A stretch of 64,000 nt of DNA, from positions 10,607,262-10,671,261 of the forward strand of contig CM075783.1 in NCBI GenBank assembly GCA_037974665.1, given 5' to 3'. The translations under genes and the position numbers were made by a program. This DNA comes from Ehretia macrophylla (Eukaryota; Streptophyta; Magnoliopsida; Boraginales; Ehretiaceae). Below, in pieces: positions 1 to 12,269 of this stretch (its first letter is position 1; each line of letters begins with the position of its first letter). The notes under the pieces are model-generated. The model ran no database searches, was not told the origin of the DNA, and saw only the letters and a program-made list of their open reading frames with translations.

Positions 1-2250
1 TTGAAAATTTTATTTCCTTAAATTCTTTGTGAATTAACTGTTACTTTCTAGTCGACGCAACGTGCATTGCATTTAAGGAGCGATAGCTAGATAACGATTT
101 CCAGTCCTCAGCAAATAGTGAAACTAGTATTTAGATGACTTAAATTTTATATTTTAAATATTGCTAGCTTTATTTGAACTTACCATAGCTGAAACGGCTT
201 TAAAACGCGCGAAATAGGGCCCTTTGACCAAGTTTTAAGTAGTTTGACCTTAGCCTTTGACCCTTTGACCTTTTGACCTTTAATTAAGCAATTTATTAAG
301 CAAAATAAAAAAAAAAACAGAAGCAACTAGCAGCAGCAGGCCGTGAGTCTCCATAGAGAAAAAAAAAAAACCTTTCAACTTCTCTACGATCAATCTTCGC
401 GTGTGCTCGTGCGGGGTGATTACCGAGGCAACCAACGTTGTTTTCCTAGCGACTAGGAGTACCTAAGGTGAGGGAAGCATGTTATTTGCGCATTTATACG
501 TTGTGTTAGTTAACTTTATCAGTTTTTAGATTTATCCGTAGATCGTTATTTAAAGCGAATTGATGCTTCTAAAATGTTCCTTAGCATTGGTAGAACATGT
601 ATTTATGGCTTTGTAACATTTTCTGCGGTTAAATGTTGTGATTGCAACTTGAATTGTGATATGAATAGTACTTTGTGAATAGTAAAACCTTGAAACGTTG
701 AAATTGCGCCGTTATGCTTTCCGTTGATGTAGAAACATGCTAGGTATGCTAGAATGCTAAAATGTGTGGTTTGTTTGGGTTGCGTAGTGGAAAAAACGAG
801 AATTAAGCCTTTGGGAAAGTCGGGGTCGTTTAGGTCGACTTTTGCGTTTTCTCGTTTTGCGTGTTGGCATTGCTTCGGGATGCCATGGAAGCACTTTTGG
901 TGCGATTATGGCGTTGGTTGGGTGTTTGGTTGTTGTAGTTGTAGTTCAAACGAGAAAGGGGGAAATCGGGGCTTTGCGCGAGTTCTAGGGTGAAGTAAGG
1001 TCTCGAGGTCTTTAGACGTGCCTTATGGTGACCTAGGAGGGTTGGCGAAGTCGGTTTCCAGAACTCGTGGCTCGTTTGGAAATGGTAGCATTTTGACAGT
1101 TGGGGCCGATTTGTGTTTTTGTGTGTTTACTTGTCTTTATGCTTATAGAATGCTTAGAATTACTTGAATTGTTTGTTTGAGTTGTTTTGGATTGAATTTC
1201 TTATCAAATTGCTGCTATTGCGTGCGAGAGTAACCTACTTTGTTATTCTCCCACGTGTGGTTTATCGCTTGTTTATTGCTTGTTTATTGTCTTGTATCGA
1301 GTCTTGCATGGCATAGTGTCTCGCACGTGAGTGATGGGCCTCTCTGGGTAGCCTTGGGTTGCCAGTGTTGGTTGCTCTAGCTCCGTTGCTATTCCCTTTC
1401 TCGCTTGGGTTGCCTCCCAGGGAGATTTGGGTCGTAGGATTGATGGATACTTCCGGGGTATTCCAAACTGGTGTTATAAGGTTGTTTTGGGCCGGCGCGT
1501 CGTCATCGAATTCGTGTTTGAAAGTGGTTCGTGAAAAGAGTATCGTATCCTTTGATTGAGTGTTTGCAGCTTTAAATACTTGCCTTGCTTTATTGTTGGC
1601 TTTGGATGTATCTTTATATGTTTTGTATGTATTGCTTGACTAATTGCATTGCATACTCCTCTCATCTCCGTCCTTGAGACCAATTGCCCTCGCTGAGCAA
1701 TAGTTTTTGCTCATTCCTCTCTATACTATGTTTTTACAGGAGTAGTTGAGGCAAACCCTCTTGAGGTAATTGAGGAGGAGGAGCAGGTGGAGGTGTTTCC
1801 GTGATAGCACTTACCTGTTTTGCTGGTGGTTGGTTACCAGTTTTGTGCAAGCCTTGATGTTATGTATATTGCGTGAAGGAAGCTTAATTTTGAGGCTTGT
1901 AGCCTTGTATATATATTTTCTAGTTGAGATCTTTATTAGTTTTATGTTGAAATGGATTAAAGTTTGTAAGTTGTAAACTTATACTCGGATGACTAGTGAA
2001 GATTGCATGCTAATGGCTAATGGTTTAGTGGCATAAGTACTTGTGTAGTATGCATATCATTTTTGGTTTGGAAAGATGGATAATAAGAAATGTATGTTTT
2101 ATAGAAAGTTGGCTTGTTTTGATTATTTTATAGCTTTCGCAAGTGTTATATTGTTTTTAGGGTTTTCGGATTGTCCGCGGTACAGAGGAGACTCCGTCCG
2201 TGTGTCGGGTCCGGGCTTGGCCTTTTGCGGGGTTGGGTCGGGGCGTGACA
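1..2250 (+). mobile_element. Tekay-like Ty3 LTR, cut by window start (solo or 3' LTR)
   Basis: The sequence runs collinear with the LTRs at 22055-24336 and 29270-31549, including the TTGCCCTCGCTGAGCAATAG block, and ends in the same GGCGTGACA terminus at 2250. Only about the first 45 bases appear to be missing off the left edge. No tRNA primer-binding site or gag follows the right end, so this is either a solo LTR or the 3' LTR of an element lying to the left. By eye it is clearly more diverged from the other two LTRs than they are from each other, so it is a separate and older insertion or subfamily. Short reading frames inside it are not genes. Confidence 0.85.
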
Positions 2251-2899
2251 TTATTGATCTACAAATTTGAATAAGGTTCAGATATAAGAATCAAACCCAG
2301 TAATATGTCTTTCTTCAAGCATGTATTGGAGGTGTGATGTCAAAGAACAAAGTTTACTCTAGGTGTAGGGGTACAACAGAAGTAGTGTTCATCTATTTCA
2401 CTTGTATACTGAAAGAGGGAGTATTAAACTAAAACAACCTACAACATTCATGCTAGATTGAATCTTGTAAGGGTGATTATACGTTCTTTATTGTCTGTAT
2501 ACACAACAAAGACACCTTGTTAAATGTAAAAGATGGATGGGTAGAGGATTTAATTGAGCTTCAAAATCACACTTCATGGTTATGCAAGAAGACAAGACAC
2601 CATCTTGATCTTTACTTCCATTCCTCTCGGCAAAACTAATCTAGTTTGTAACTTTGTAGTAATTGTTTATGTTTTTTTATTGCAATGGTCGAATATGTGT
2701 ATGTTTTAGAAGAGAAGGACGTGTGATGCTAGTGTGCTTGATTATAGAACTTGTCTAGGCTTAGGATATTGGAAACAAGGTAGGAGTCTTAGTTAGACAG
2801 GTAAGCTAGAGTCATCGTTGAGCAGAATTATCCTAAAGATATTCCTAATGTCACTCAAACACGTACCTTATCCCAACTACTACATTTTTCTATCTCTTT

Positions 2900-4938
2900 A
2901 TCAATCACATGCCTATCTCTATTAGAAGAACAAAATATATAGTAATCCTATTCGAAGCAAGAACCTTTGAGCCATCAGTACAAGCATTCCCTTCAAGAGA
3001 TAATGTTTCTTGTCCTAATGTCCAAATCTTAGTCTTGATAGAACTTTTTCCATTATTTTTCTTCTCTATCCACACCCATTATTAGCAAGGCCATATATAA
3101 CACCTGTACTAGACATAGGAAAGTAGCTAAAAGAAAGGCCAAAATACATAATCGCCCTAGCTTTCAAAATGATCAAAATACTCTTGCTAAACCCTAGCTA
3201 CCTTTTGTAGCCAATTTCACCCTAGTTTATTCCATTAAAGCTTCATAGTTTCACTCAAGACAATATTTATATCCAACAAATGCTTATCATATCAAGTATG
3301 ATCTTTATGTTCGACCTACTAAACAACATGGCCAAAATGTTTTTCTATGTAATACTAATAATCAAGATAGGTTCTTTTACCTGTACTATCACCTTCTTAA
3401 TTAAATCTTATCCTTAAAACCTCTAATCCATTATATAATCATCCTCAAGACATTACACATTTGACTTAGAAAGTGACCAAGTCTAATATCTATTACAACT
3501 CAAATAACTATATCACTATGTCAATGTTTATGGGTAGTGATCATTGATTAGAATAGTATTCCATTTCTTAGGTAGATCCTGGATACTATCATTGACTGTT
3601 TTCAGGTTATAGTTACCACGATAAGCAACTGACTTGGATTATGGAAGCCAAAAATCATCCAGATCCCAATACTTTTAAAATCTCCCACAATCTACCTAGC
3701 ATCCTTAAGAATAAGGTCTCGCCCCTTGATAATGCTCTTCTAGGACCGTGAAGCTTTAATTGGGATGAGGTAGCCTAGAAAGACTTTCGAGCATGATAAA
3801 TCCCTTTAAGAATCTTTGTTGTGAGATAATGAGAATTTTGGCCAATCTTTCATTCTTAGGCTGCAAGAAGAGAAAGGTTCATAATTTCGAAATCCTTAAA
3901 TCCAAAGCCTTTATCCTTCTTTTCTTTTATAATCATACCCCATTTGATCCAGTGTGTTCTTTCATGTCCTCCTAAACCCAACAGAATGAGGCAATCTTAG
4001 AGTAGATAGCTTAGTAGGCTTTTTGGGATGATTTGAAGTATAGACTTTATTAGTACTTCATTTCTTCCTTCCAAAAGAGGATTGGCTTTCCACCCTTCAA
4101 TCTCACCCAAAATCCTTTCTTGGATCCAATTTAAAGCTGCAACCTTGGATCTACCTGTTTCAATAGGAAGCCCTAGGTATCTCCCCAAAGACTTAAGTCG
4201 TTTGACCCTAAAAATGTCACAAATGCAATCCCTAAGTTGTTGAGGAGTATTAGAGTTGAACAGTATGCCAAAATTATTCAAATTAACAATTCATCCACTT
4301 GCAAAGCAAAATTGATAAAGAGTATCCTTAAGTGTAAAGGCTTCCTCAATAGTAGATTTACAAAAGAAGATAATACCATTAGCAAAGAGAAGGTACATGA
4401 ATGAAGGGCAAGTCCTAGCAAGCTTGAGTCCTTAGAATGTGCCTTGTTGTATATCTATCAATCAGTTTAAAAAATACCTCTGTGGTAAGAGAAAAGATGA
4501 TGAGGGACATATCTAATGCCTCTTTAGGAAGTGATATTTTCTTGAGGTTCCCTGTTAATCACCATCTGGTAAGTCATGGTAGTCAAACAATTCATGACCA
4601 ATTTAATCCAACATAGAGATATTCTCATTCTTTCATAGAGAGTTTCCCCAAAATCCCATTCAAGTTGATCAAAAGCTTTGTTGAGATCCAGTTTCAAAGC
4701 AGCTGAGTTATTTCTTGATTGCTTTTTCTTTTTGAGATAGTGAGTTTTTTCCTATGCAATTATAATATTTTCTTGTATCCTTCGTCCTTTAATGAAGGCA
4801 CTTTGCATAGGACTAATCATATTGTTCATAAAAGGCTTTATTCTACAAACAATAACCCTAGAAATAACTCAATAAATAAAGTTAGAGCAATGTTCATAAA
4901 AGGCTTCGTCATACAGACAAGAACCTTGGAAATAATAA
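2900..4938 (-). pseudogene. LINE ORF2, reverse transcriptase and C-terminal part
   Basis: Minus-strand translation shows RT blocks in order: MNNMISPMQSAFIKGRRI, KLDLNKAFDQLEW (catalytic block A), FANGIIFFCKST (catalytic block C, family FADDxxxF), then LGRYLGLPIETGRSK, LIKSILQIIP, THWIKWGMI and GFGFKDFEIMNLSLLA. The longest open stretch is 94 residues at 3997-4281. The block C motif reads FANG where active elements have FADD, so a catalytic aspartate is lost, and many stops and shifts are present. Similarity continues (a KSIIKGRDL-like stretch near 3.7 kb) and fades by about 3 kb. The region 2251-2900 shows nothing I can assign. Confidence 0.8.
4823..4938. repeat. 68 bp tandem duplication inside the LINE
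   Basis: The segment starting TGTTCATAAAAGGCTT at 4823 recurs at 4891, a period of 68. The second copy is cut after 4938 by the solo LTR, and its tail (CTTAATAAATAAAGTTAGAGCAA) resumes at 21699. The duplication is therefore older than the LTR insertion, which landed in copy two. Confidence 0.75.
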
Positions 4939-6386
4939 TGTGACTATATTTGTAGCACTCAAACCATTGTATTTGTACTACATTTTCATATTAACTTAGG
5001 AATAAATGCAACACTTATGTACTTTCGATGCAATGTAGGATGATATCAAAAAGTGAAAAATCGGACCCGAAACGATCCAAATTGCAAGTCAAGAAGTTGA
5101 GAACATGGAAACTCAGGAATTGGTGGAAGAATGAAATCCGTAGAGAAAGATTTTGGCCGAAACTAGCACGAAATCAGATTCAGAACATTGACTTGGATGA
5201 TCTCGAAAAGTGACCTTTGTCCATTTTTGACAAATCATACCACGTTTTTGGGTAAAAACGACCTTCTGAGCAAAACGCAGGCTTTTGTCCTGCGTGCAAC
5301 ATAATTTTAGTCAAATTCCATTGTTTGGAGGGTCAAAACAATAAAAAAAATGCCTGAAAATACCTCGGTCAACGATCTGGTCAAAGTCAAAATTTCCAGA
5401 GAAGGGCGCTCGAGTGCCTTATCCCATATTTTTTCACAACATTCCACAACGTTCCGGAAGCCACGTGTCATAAAATTGGCCGTAGGAGCAGAGCGCGCCC
5501 CTGAAATCTTGCCTATAAATACCCCTATCCCCGGTCCAAAATAATATATAATTTTAGATGTATAATTTATTTTATTTAATTAGTTAATTAGTTTTAATTT
5601 TAGTTTTAATTAACTAGTTAGATTAATTTAGTAGTAATTGTAGAATACGGGAGAAGTTCTGCTCGAATAGTTTTTAATAGAAAAGCTCTTATTCAAGAGA
5701 AGTTCTGCCCAAGTAGCCCTTATTCAAGGGAAAATCTGCCCGAATAGTTATTTTGCGTCGGAACTCTGCTCAAATTCTTGGAATCAGAAATATAAACTCG
5801 TCATATCAGGGGAGCCTTTCTTGACTCTGTTATTTGTACTACTTGTATTTATTATTATGTATGAGTAGAACTATTATCTATGGGAGGATATTATAAATGA
5901 TGGTCTTTTAATATATGATCTTAGATTCAGTTTATTTAATTCAATTGCAATATATTGCTTGCTTTAATTCAATATTATCTTTCATACGTAATACTTTTTA
6001 GTAGATGTTATGATTGTTTTACTTTCGTGCCATATATCCATGCTTTAACAGTGAATCAATAGCTTGACAATCTTAGATCCATGACTATAGGTTATACCAT
6101 AGTTCTAGACTAGTAAGGAGATATTGATTACTTAGTTGAAACAGACCTTTTACGCTAGGTTAGAATGACAGATCGATACTACGGCTATATAACGGACTCA
6201 TAGATGGAATGACACCTACAATAGAGTTAGTAATCGGGATTTTAATAGACTAAGATAATTGACTAGGTTAATGCTTGCATAGAATTAGAGAACTTGAATG
6301 CCGAGCCTATATTGACTGCCTCTTTGCATATCCATCCCCCTAGATTCCTTTCTCTCATATTCAACAATACTTAGTTAGTTTAGTTT

Positions 6387-6495
6387 AGGACAAAGGACAT
6401 TTTGTTCCCTCAACTTTGTGTAAAAGGCCATTTTGGTCCATCACGTATGGAAAATGTCCACTTTAGTCCTTCTGTTTAATTTCTTCCATTAAATT
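6387..6495 (+). repeat. MULE left terminal inverted repeat
   Basis: It matches the reverse complement of 21345-21455 at roughly 85 percent by eye, with long exact stretches around TCCCTCAACTTTGTGTAAAA and GGCCATTTTGGTCC. The motif GGxCATTTTGxTCC occurs twice within it, a spaced direct repeat that could be a transposase-binding pair (inference). Confidence 0.85.
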
Positions 6496-7949
6496 TAACT
6501 TTGATAAGGGTAAATTCATCTTTTAACAAAAATAAAATAAAATAAAGAAACTGATTCGAAATAGATGGTCAGGGAAGAGCCACGACAGCAGTCCCTTTTT
6601 TTGCCGGCAAACTCAACTCAAGTTTGTTGGTTTTTTTTTTTTTTAAGGTGACAAGACATTTTGCTTTTTGTCATCCATCACCTTTATACAAAATAGGGAC
6701 ACGCATAAGCTTAACACACACACAGAAGCAAAGCAAAAATACTTTACATTATATATATATATATATAGCAGTATGTGAATAAGCTTTGAAGAGTTTTTGA
6801 TCATCCGGAAGATAAGTTTGGCACAAAATACCTACCCAATTTCAAAGGTAAGTTTTCAAGTTAGGATTTAGGGTTTAGTTTTTGCTTAAATATTTTGAAT
6901 AACTAAATATTGTTATATATTCTTGGCTATTATTGGATATATTATGTCTCATTTTGGTGCATTTTAGCTTTGCATGTGATGTATTTGGAAGTTTTTTTAA
7001 ATATTTTAAAGTATTTGTTTTGTTTTATCATTTTAGAAGATGTTAATTATTGGGAAAGAGTCCTATGATAATAACACTCAAAACTATCTCCTAAAAGCAG
7101 GCTGATTCGTATTGTTGTTATCCCCTTGGCTAAGGGTGTATTGTTGTAGTTGCTTATCTACATTGTTGTAATTATTTATCTTATCTTCTCCTGTACATGT
7201 ATTTAACACAGTACACAGCAGTGGAATGAAAAAAAGCCATTTCACTCCAATAATCTTGGCTTCTATACTAATGGCTTGATCAACTTACCTGTGTGAGATT
7301 GTGTATGTGTGAAAAAGGTTGGACTAGTGACTCGTGAAAAAAGTTAGACTAATGACTTATATTACGTTATTAACAAGATCCTATTCTCACGAACCATGTT
7401 TCAAAAATCCATTTCTGAAAGATGAACAGAAGAAATCATTTTATAATCAAGTAAATGACAAAAACCATTTTCAAACAACCTGAATGTCAAAATTCCACTT
7501 TATCTTTTCGACTGGATAAGTACTAATTAGTTTCGATTCCCAATAAGCATCATAGTGAATTACTAGTGACATGTAACACATATAATGAAAATGAAAATGA
7601 ATAAACCTAAATGCACAATATTTACAGACAAACGATGAGGAGGTAGACAATCTGTGTTGTACACAAAATTCAGCATGAACCAAATTACAGTAATTCTATA
7701 AACTCAAAAGTGAATGATGTGGACTAAAAACCCAGATGAACTACATTAATATCAGTAACAGATATGATAATCATAAAACATAATATAATTCAATCAGGAA
7801 TGTGATCAGAACTCAATCAAGAAGGGTTGTTAATGTTGACATGTTAATTTCAGTTTAGAACTTACATAATGCTAAATTTTGATGTATTATTTTGGAGTTG
7901 ATTTATTTCAGGTAATTCTTGTTACTTCTATGATATAATGAGAAATTTT

Positions 7950-9211
7950 TTACAGTTATAAAAAATGTTATTCCACTTCAATATTCACTATCTCGGCGAA
8001 TATTGTTCCAAACTTGGAGTCCAATGGATATTCTTATATTGATATGTTGAATGATATATGCACATCTATTGGTGAAGAATGGTTGGGGAAATTGATATAT
8101 TTTTAGGGTATACATCCTAAGAAACAAGAGAAGTTGAAAATAAAAGATGATAAAGATGTGAAAACAGTTATTAGGTGGTACCTTTTTAAGGTGACCGAAA
8201 TGTACATATGAATATTAATATGAATGCATGTGGTTCACAACAATCGGAAATGACTCCACTTGTAAACCTAGAAGAAGAAGTCAATCCATCAATTGCATAT
8301 CAACTTGTTCAAAATGAGATAGAAAACCTAGTTGATAACAAGAGTGATGGTGGTGAATGTTTTGGTTGGAATAACAATACTGATTCATCGGGAAATAAAA
8401 TTCAAGACAATGATGAGACTAATTTATTGGATCTTAGTAATAGTGAAGATGAGTTGTCTAAGTTGGGATCCGAGAAAGATTTAAATTGTTAGCGTGTGAT
8501 ATCTGATTCAAGTGATAATAGTCATTCAAGTGGAAGACGAATGACAAAATGGAGTGAAAAAATGCAAGGGGATTTATTCAAAATGAAATTTGATGATCAA
8601 GGAAAGCCAAATATGGAGCTTCGTCCAGGTTTACTGTTTGATGATGTATACCATTTTCGGAGGATAGTTCAACAATATGCTTTGCAAGAGGGTTTTAAGT
8701 TGTCTAAAAAGAAAAATGATACATCAAGATTCACGGCTGAGTGTAGTAATAAAGGATGCAATTGGAGGATTCATGCGTCGACTTATGTTGGTGATAAGAC
8801 TTTTTAGATAAAGTCAATCAAAGGAGAGAACAAGTGCCTAAAAAATTTGAAGGGTGTTGGGGTATCATCAACATGGATTGCTAATGAATTTCACGACGAG
8901 TTTAAAGTCAACATCACCAAATCCGTAGATGAGATGCACGTAAATCTAAAAAATAGATTTGGGGTTCAAGTAGGGAGAAATAAGTTGTATAGGGCAAAGA
9001 ATAAGGCGGTAGATTTAGCATCGGGAAATTGGAATGAAAGTTATGCTCTGTTGCCTAGGTATGTTCAAGCTATCATTGAAAGCAATCTTTCCGCATGCGT
9101 TAAATATTCATGTATTGGTTTGCATTTGAGAACACCAATGGTTGATAAATTTCTTATAAGTTTTAAAGCTCAAAGAGATGTGTTTAGAAATGGATTAAGA
9201 CCATTCATTGG
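7950..9211 (+). pseudogene. MULE transposase, N-terminal half
   Basis: Upstream of the ATG at 8208, shifting frames give segments typical of MuDR N-termini, such as DMLNDICTSIGEEWLGKL and DDKDVKTVIRWYLFKVTEMYI. From 8208 one frame, broken by in-frame stops near 8490 and 8805, encodes an acidic linker and then the MuDR DNA-binding domain: LRPGLLFDDVYHFRRIVQQYA, then ECSNKGCNWRIHAS with its Cys pair. The start of the transposase core follows. The frame runs to PFIG at 9211, where the Copia element enters. The protein continues at 18750 as LDVCFLKGP, so the insertion lies immediately before the first catalytic aspartate. Confidence 0.85.
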
Positions 9212-10405
9212 TGTTAGCCTAAAAGGCTTCTAAATCTTGGTTTTGATGATTACAAACTATAAATATGTTTAATGAGTTTGTTAAGTGCGCATAAGTAAAT
9301 ATGAATCAAGATTGACTCCGATTCCAAGATCATCAAGCTAAAAAAGGAAGAAGAACATCCATCAATTCAAGGAAGAAGATGGAGGTATAAGGATGGAGAC
9401 AGAAGTCATAAGGGGTACCGGTTGCAACTTGACTGGGGTTTTGGGACTTGCAAATAGTATATGCTCAATAGTGATTCTTAAACAACGTTTTTTTTAATGT
9501 GTGTTTATCTTACAAAACCTGTTTAAAAGAATCATTTTAAAAAAATCCAACCCTGACAGTCTTCGTTCCACCAGACGACCCCTCGGCGACTGGTCGACTG
9601 GTGGCCAAAGGGTAGTCCGCCCGAGACCTGTCCACTGGACGAGGGTCTCTCGACCGATAGCCCGGCGAACAGGGGTTGACCGGTCGGGCCAAAAATGCTA
9701 ATTCAAAATATAGCCGTTTGTGAACGTTGGGAACATTAATTATACCATTTTTTCAGCTCTATTAAGTACTCTCAACTGCAAAATTTGAAGGCATTGATTC
9801 AAAGCAATTATACTTGAGTTCTTTCATTATCTTTTTCTTTGAATCATCATTGAGCTATACTTGAGCAATAAATTGTGAGCATTATCGTGAGAGAGGCATT
9901 CATTGTATTTATCAACCCTAAAAGAGGGCTTTTATTGTGAATATCAAAAACTTATCAAAAGAGAGAGTTAAACACTTTGAAAGGAGGGATTTCCTTGTCA
10001 AAGGTGTTAGAGTTAAAGCTTTGTTTTGAGAAGAGATCTTTTCTATTGTAAAAGATTGAACTACTATTGTAGTTGGTTTGTGGACTCACAAACATTTGAA
10101 GAGCTACTATAGTGAAGATTGTTGAAATCCTAAGCGGGGAGCTTAGGTCGTGGATTTAGGCGGGGGCCGAACCACGCTAAAATCGCAATTTGCAATCTCT
10201 TTCTCTCAACTCTTTCTTTGCACTATTTTATGCACACTAAGTATTTGATAAATTGCCTCACTCACTCTTTATGTTGCTAAAGTATACATTCGCTCAAATT
10301 TGTTTTTGATTAAGTATTGCTAGTATATTGTCTAATCGAAAAAGTTATATTATTGCCTATATAACCTAATTCACCCCCCTTCTTAGGTTTAATTAAGGGA
10401 CAATA
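9212..10405 (+). repeat. Copia 5' LTR
   Basis: Begins TGTTAGCC and matches 17520-18744 along its length. A GC-rich, palindrome-rich block at about 9555-9690 (CGACTGGTCGACTGG-like) stands out from the AT-rich rest of the LTR and is shared with the 3' copy. Confidence 0.9.
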
Positions 10406-10463
10406 AGTGGTATCAAGAGCTAGGACTTTGCATATAGCTTAACATTTAGCAAAGAAAAGATAA

Positions 10464-12250
10464 ATGGCAAACAATACTACTTCTTCTTATTTTGAAGGTT
10501 ACTCTACTAATAGGCCTCCATTGTTTATAGGTACAAATTTCAATTATCGGAAAAACAAGATAGAGACATACATACAATCCGTTGACTATGCTTTATGGTC
10601 ACTAGTAGAAGATGGTCCTTATGTTCCAATGAAGGAAGTAACGGTTAAAGATGCCCCAAGTACAAGTGGAATTGAGAAAGTCAAAACCATTCAACTGCCC
10701 AAGGAAAGGAAAGAGTTCAATGATCAAGCCATTAGTATGATGACCAAGAACTCAAGAGCCAAGAACATTCTCTATTAAGAATACCAAAATTGATCTTCAC
10801 ATTCATGAGTATGAATTATTTTGTATGAAGGCCAGAGAATCACTAAATGAAATGCATCAAAGATTCTCCACAATCGTAAACAACTTAAGTGCTCTTGGGA
10901 ACAAGTATACAATGAAGAACTCAACCGGAAGATTCTTATGGCTCTTCCAAAGGAATACAAACCAAAGGTGATGTCTATTAGAGAATCAACCGATCTCTCC
11001 ACGATTATGGTGCATGAGCTCATTTGCAACCTTGAAATGGAGGAACTTGTATTAAATCAAGAAACAATACCAGATGAAGAAGAAAAGAAGACAAGAAATC
11101 ACTTGCTCTCATTGCTCAATCTCAATCGAGTGATGAAGACAAAGATGATAACGATTATGATGAACTTGTACTTCTTGCAAATAATTTTAAGAAGTTCTTG
11201 AAATGCAAAAAGATGAAGAGAGAAGAGCCCATCAACAACAAAGTCAAGAGAATATTCAAAGAAAAATTAGAAAAGACCAAAGAAGAGATAAAATGCTTGA
11301 ATTGTGACAAACCGGGACACATAAAAGCAAAATGTCCAAAAATGATCAAAGGAAAGCAAAAAGAAATGAAGGCGTGTGTTGAGGATGATGTATCAACTGG
11401 TGATAAAAGTAGAAGCGAAACCGAAGTGACCAACTTTGTGTGCTTCATGGCTAGAGATGATGAAGTAACTTTTTCGTCTTTTGATGAATCTTCTTCTTTG
11501 TCTTATAATGATGATGAATGTACATTTGAAGAACTAACAAATAAATTTTCAAAACTACATGATAGTTTTATTCTTGCACATTCAAAAGTAAAGAATCTTC
11601 AAAAAGAAAATGATGAACTTCAAAAGGAAATTAAGGAACTTAGAGATGAAAATGATACTCTTATCAAAGAAATGTGTGAATACTATCATTTAAAGTCCAA
11701 AAATGAATTAGAAATCAAAGATTTTGAAAAACAAGTTCTTGGCCTACTAAATGATCTAGCTAGATTTTCAAAAGGAACAAAGGCCTTGGATAAAATTCTT
11801 GGTTCTCAAAAATCAACACTAGACAAAGGTGGAATTGGCTATGAGCCATTTTTAAACCAAAGTCTTCAAAAACTATCTTTGTAAAAGCTTCTCAATCCTC
11901 AATTGTCCATCCACCATTAAATGAATCGCAAAACGTACAATTTGACAAAAAGAGAATTGGCTATAAGCCATATCAAAAAGGGTTGCAAAATTATTTTGTC
12001 AAAGCATCATCTTCTTGGAATGAAGCCTCAACATCAAGAGAATCATTTAAAAGATGCACTTATTGTGAGAAAATTAGTCACAATGCATCACGATGTAGAT
12101 TTAGAAACATGGTGAGAAAAGATTCTCATATGCCTATATGGCTTAGACCTAAATGGGTTGTTAGATGTGTTAGGATTTCGTACTAACATAAAAGGACCCA
12201 ATAGAACCTTGGGGACCAAAATGAACTTGATTTGTTTCTATAAATGATAG
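10464..12250 (+). pseudogene. Copia gag region
   Basis: An ATG at 10464 opens MANNTTSSYFEGYSTNRPPL, the usual start of SIRE-type Gag. Further on are a CCHC knuckle CLNCDKPGHIKAKCP near 11.3 kb and a long charged coiled-coil stretch (about 11.5-11.75 kb, heptad-like Lys/Glu/Leu pattern). A second short Cys-rich patch (CTYCEKISHNASRC) follows near 12.05 kb. It would form the particle core and bind RNA. The region is broken in several places. Confidence 0.8.
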
Positions 12251-12269
12251 GCTGCCCTAAAGGTAAAAT

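Noticed and set aside
1474-2270. Short frames in the LTR at 1-2250 (69, 68 and 64 residues)
   Set aside because: None shows a domain, and equivalent positions in the sister LTRs are not kept open in the same way.
5028-5544. Two plus-strand frames of 61 and 64 residues, Lys/Arg-rich
   Set aside because: Inside the solo LTR at 4939, upstream of its TATA-like site; no family likeness.
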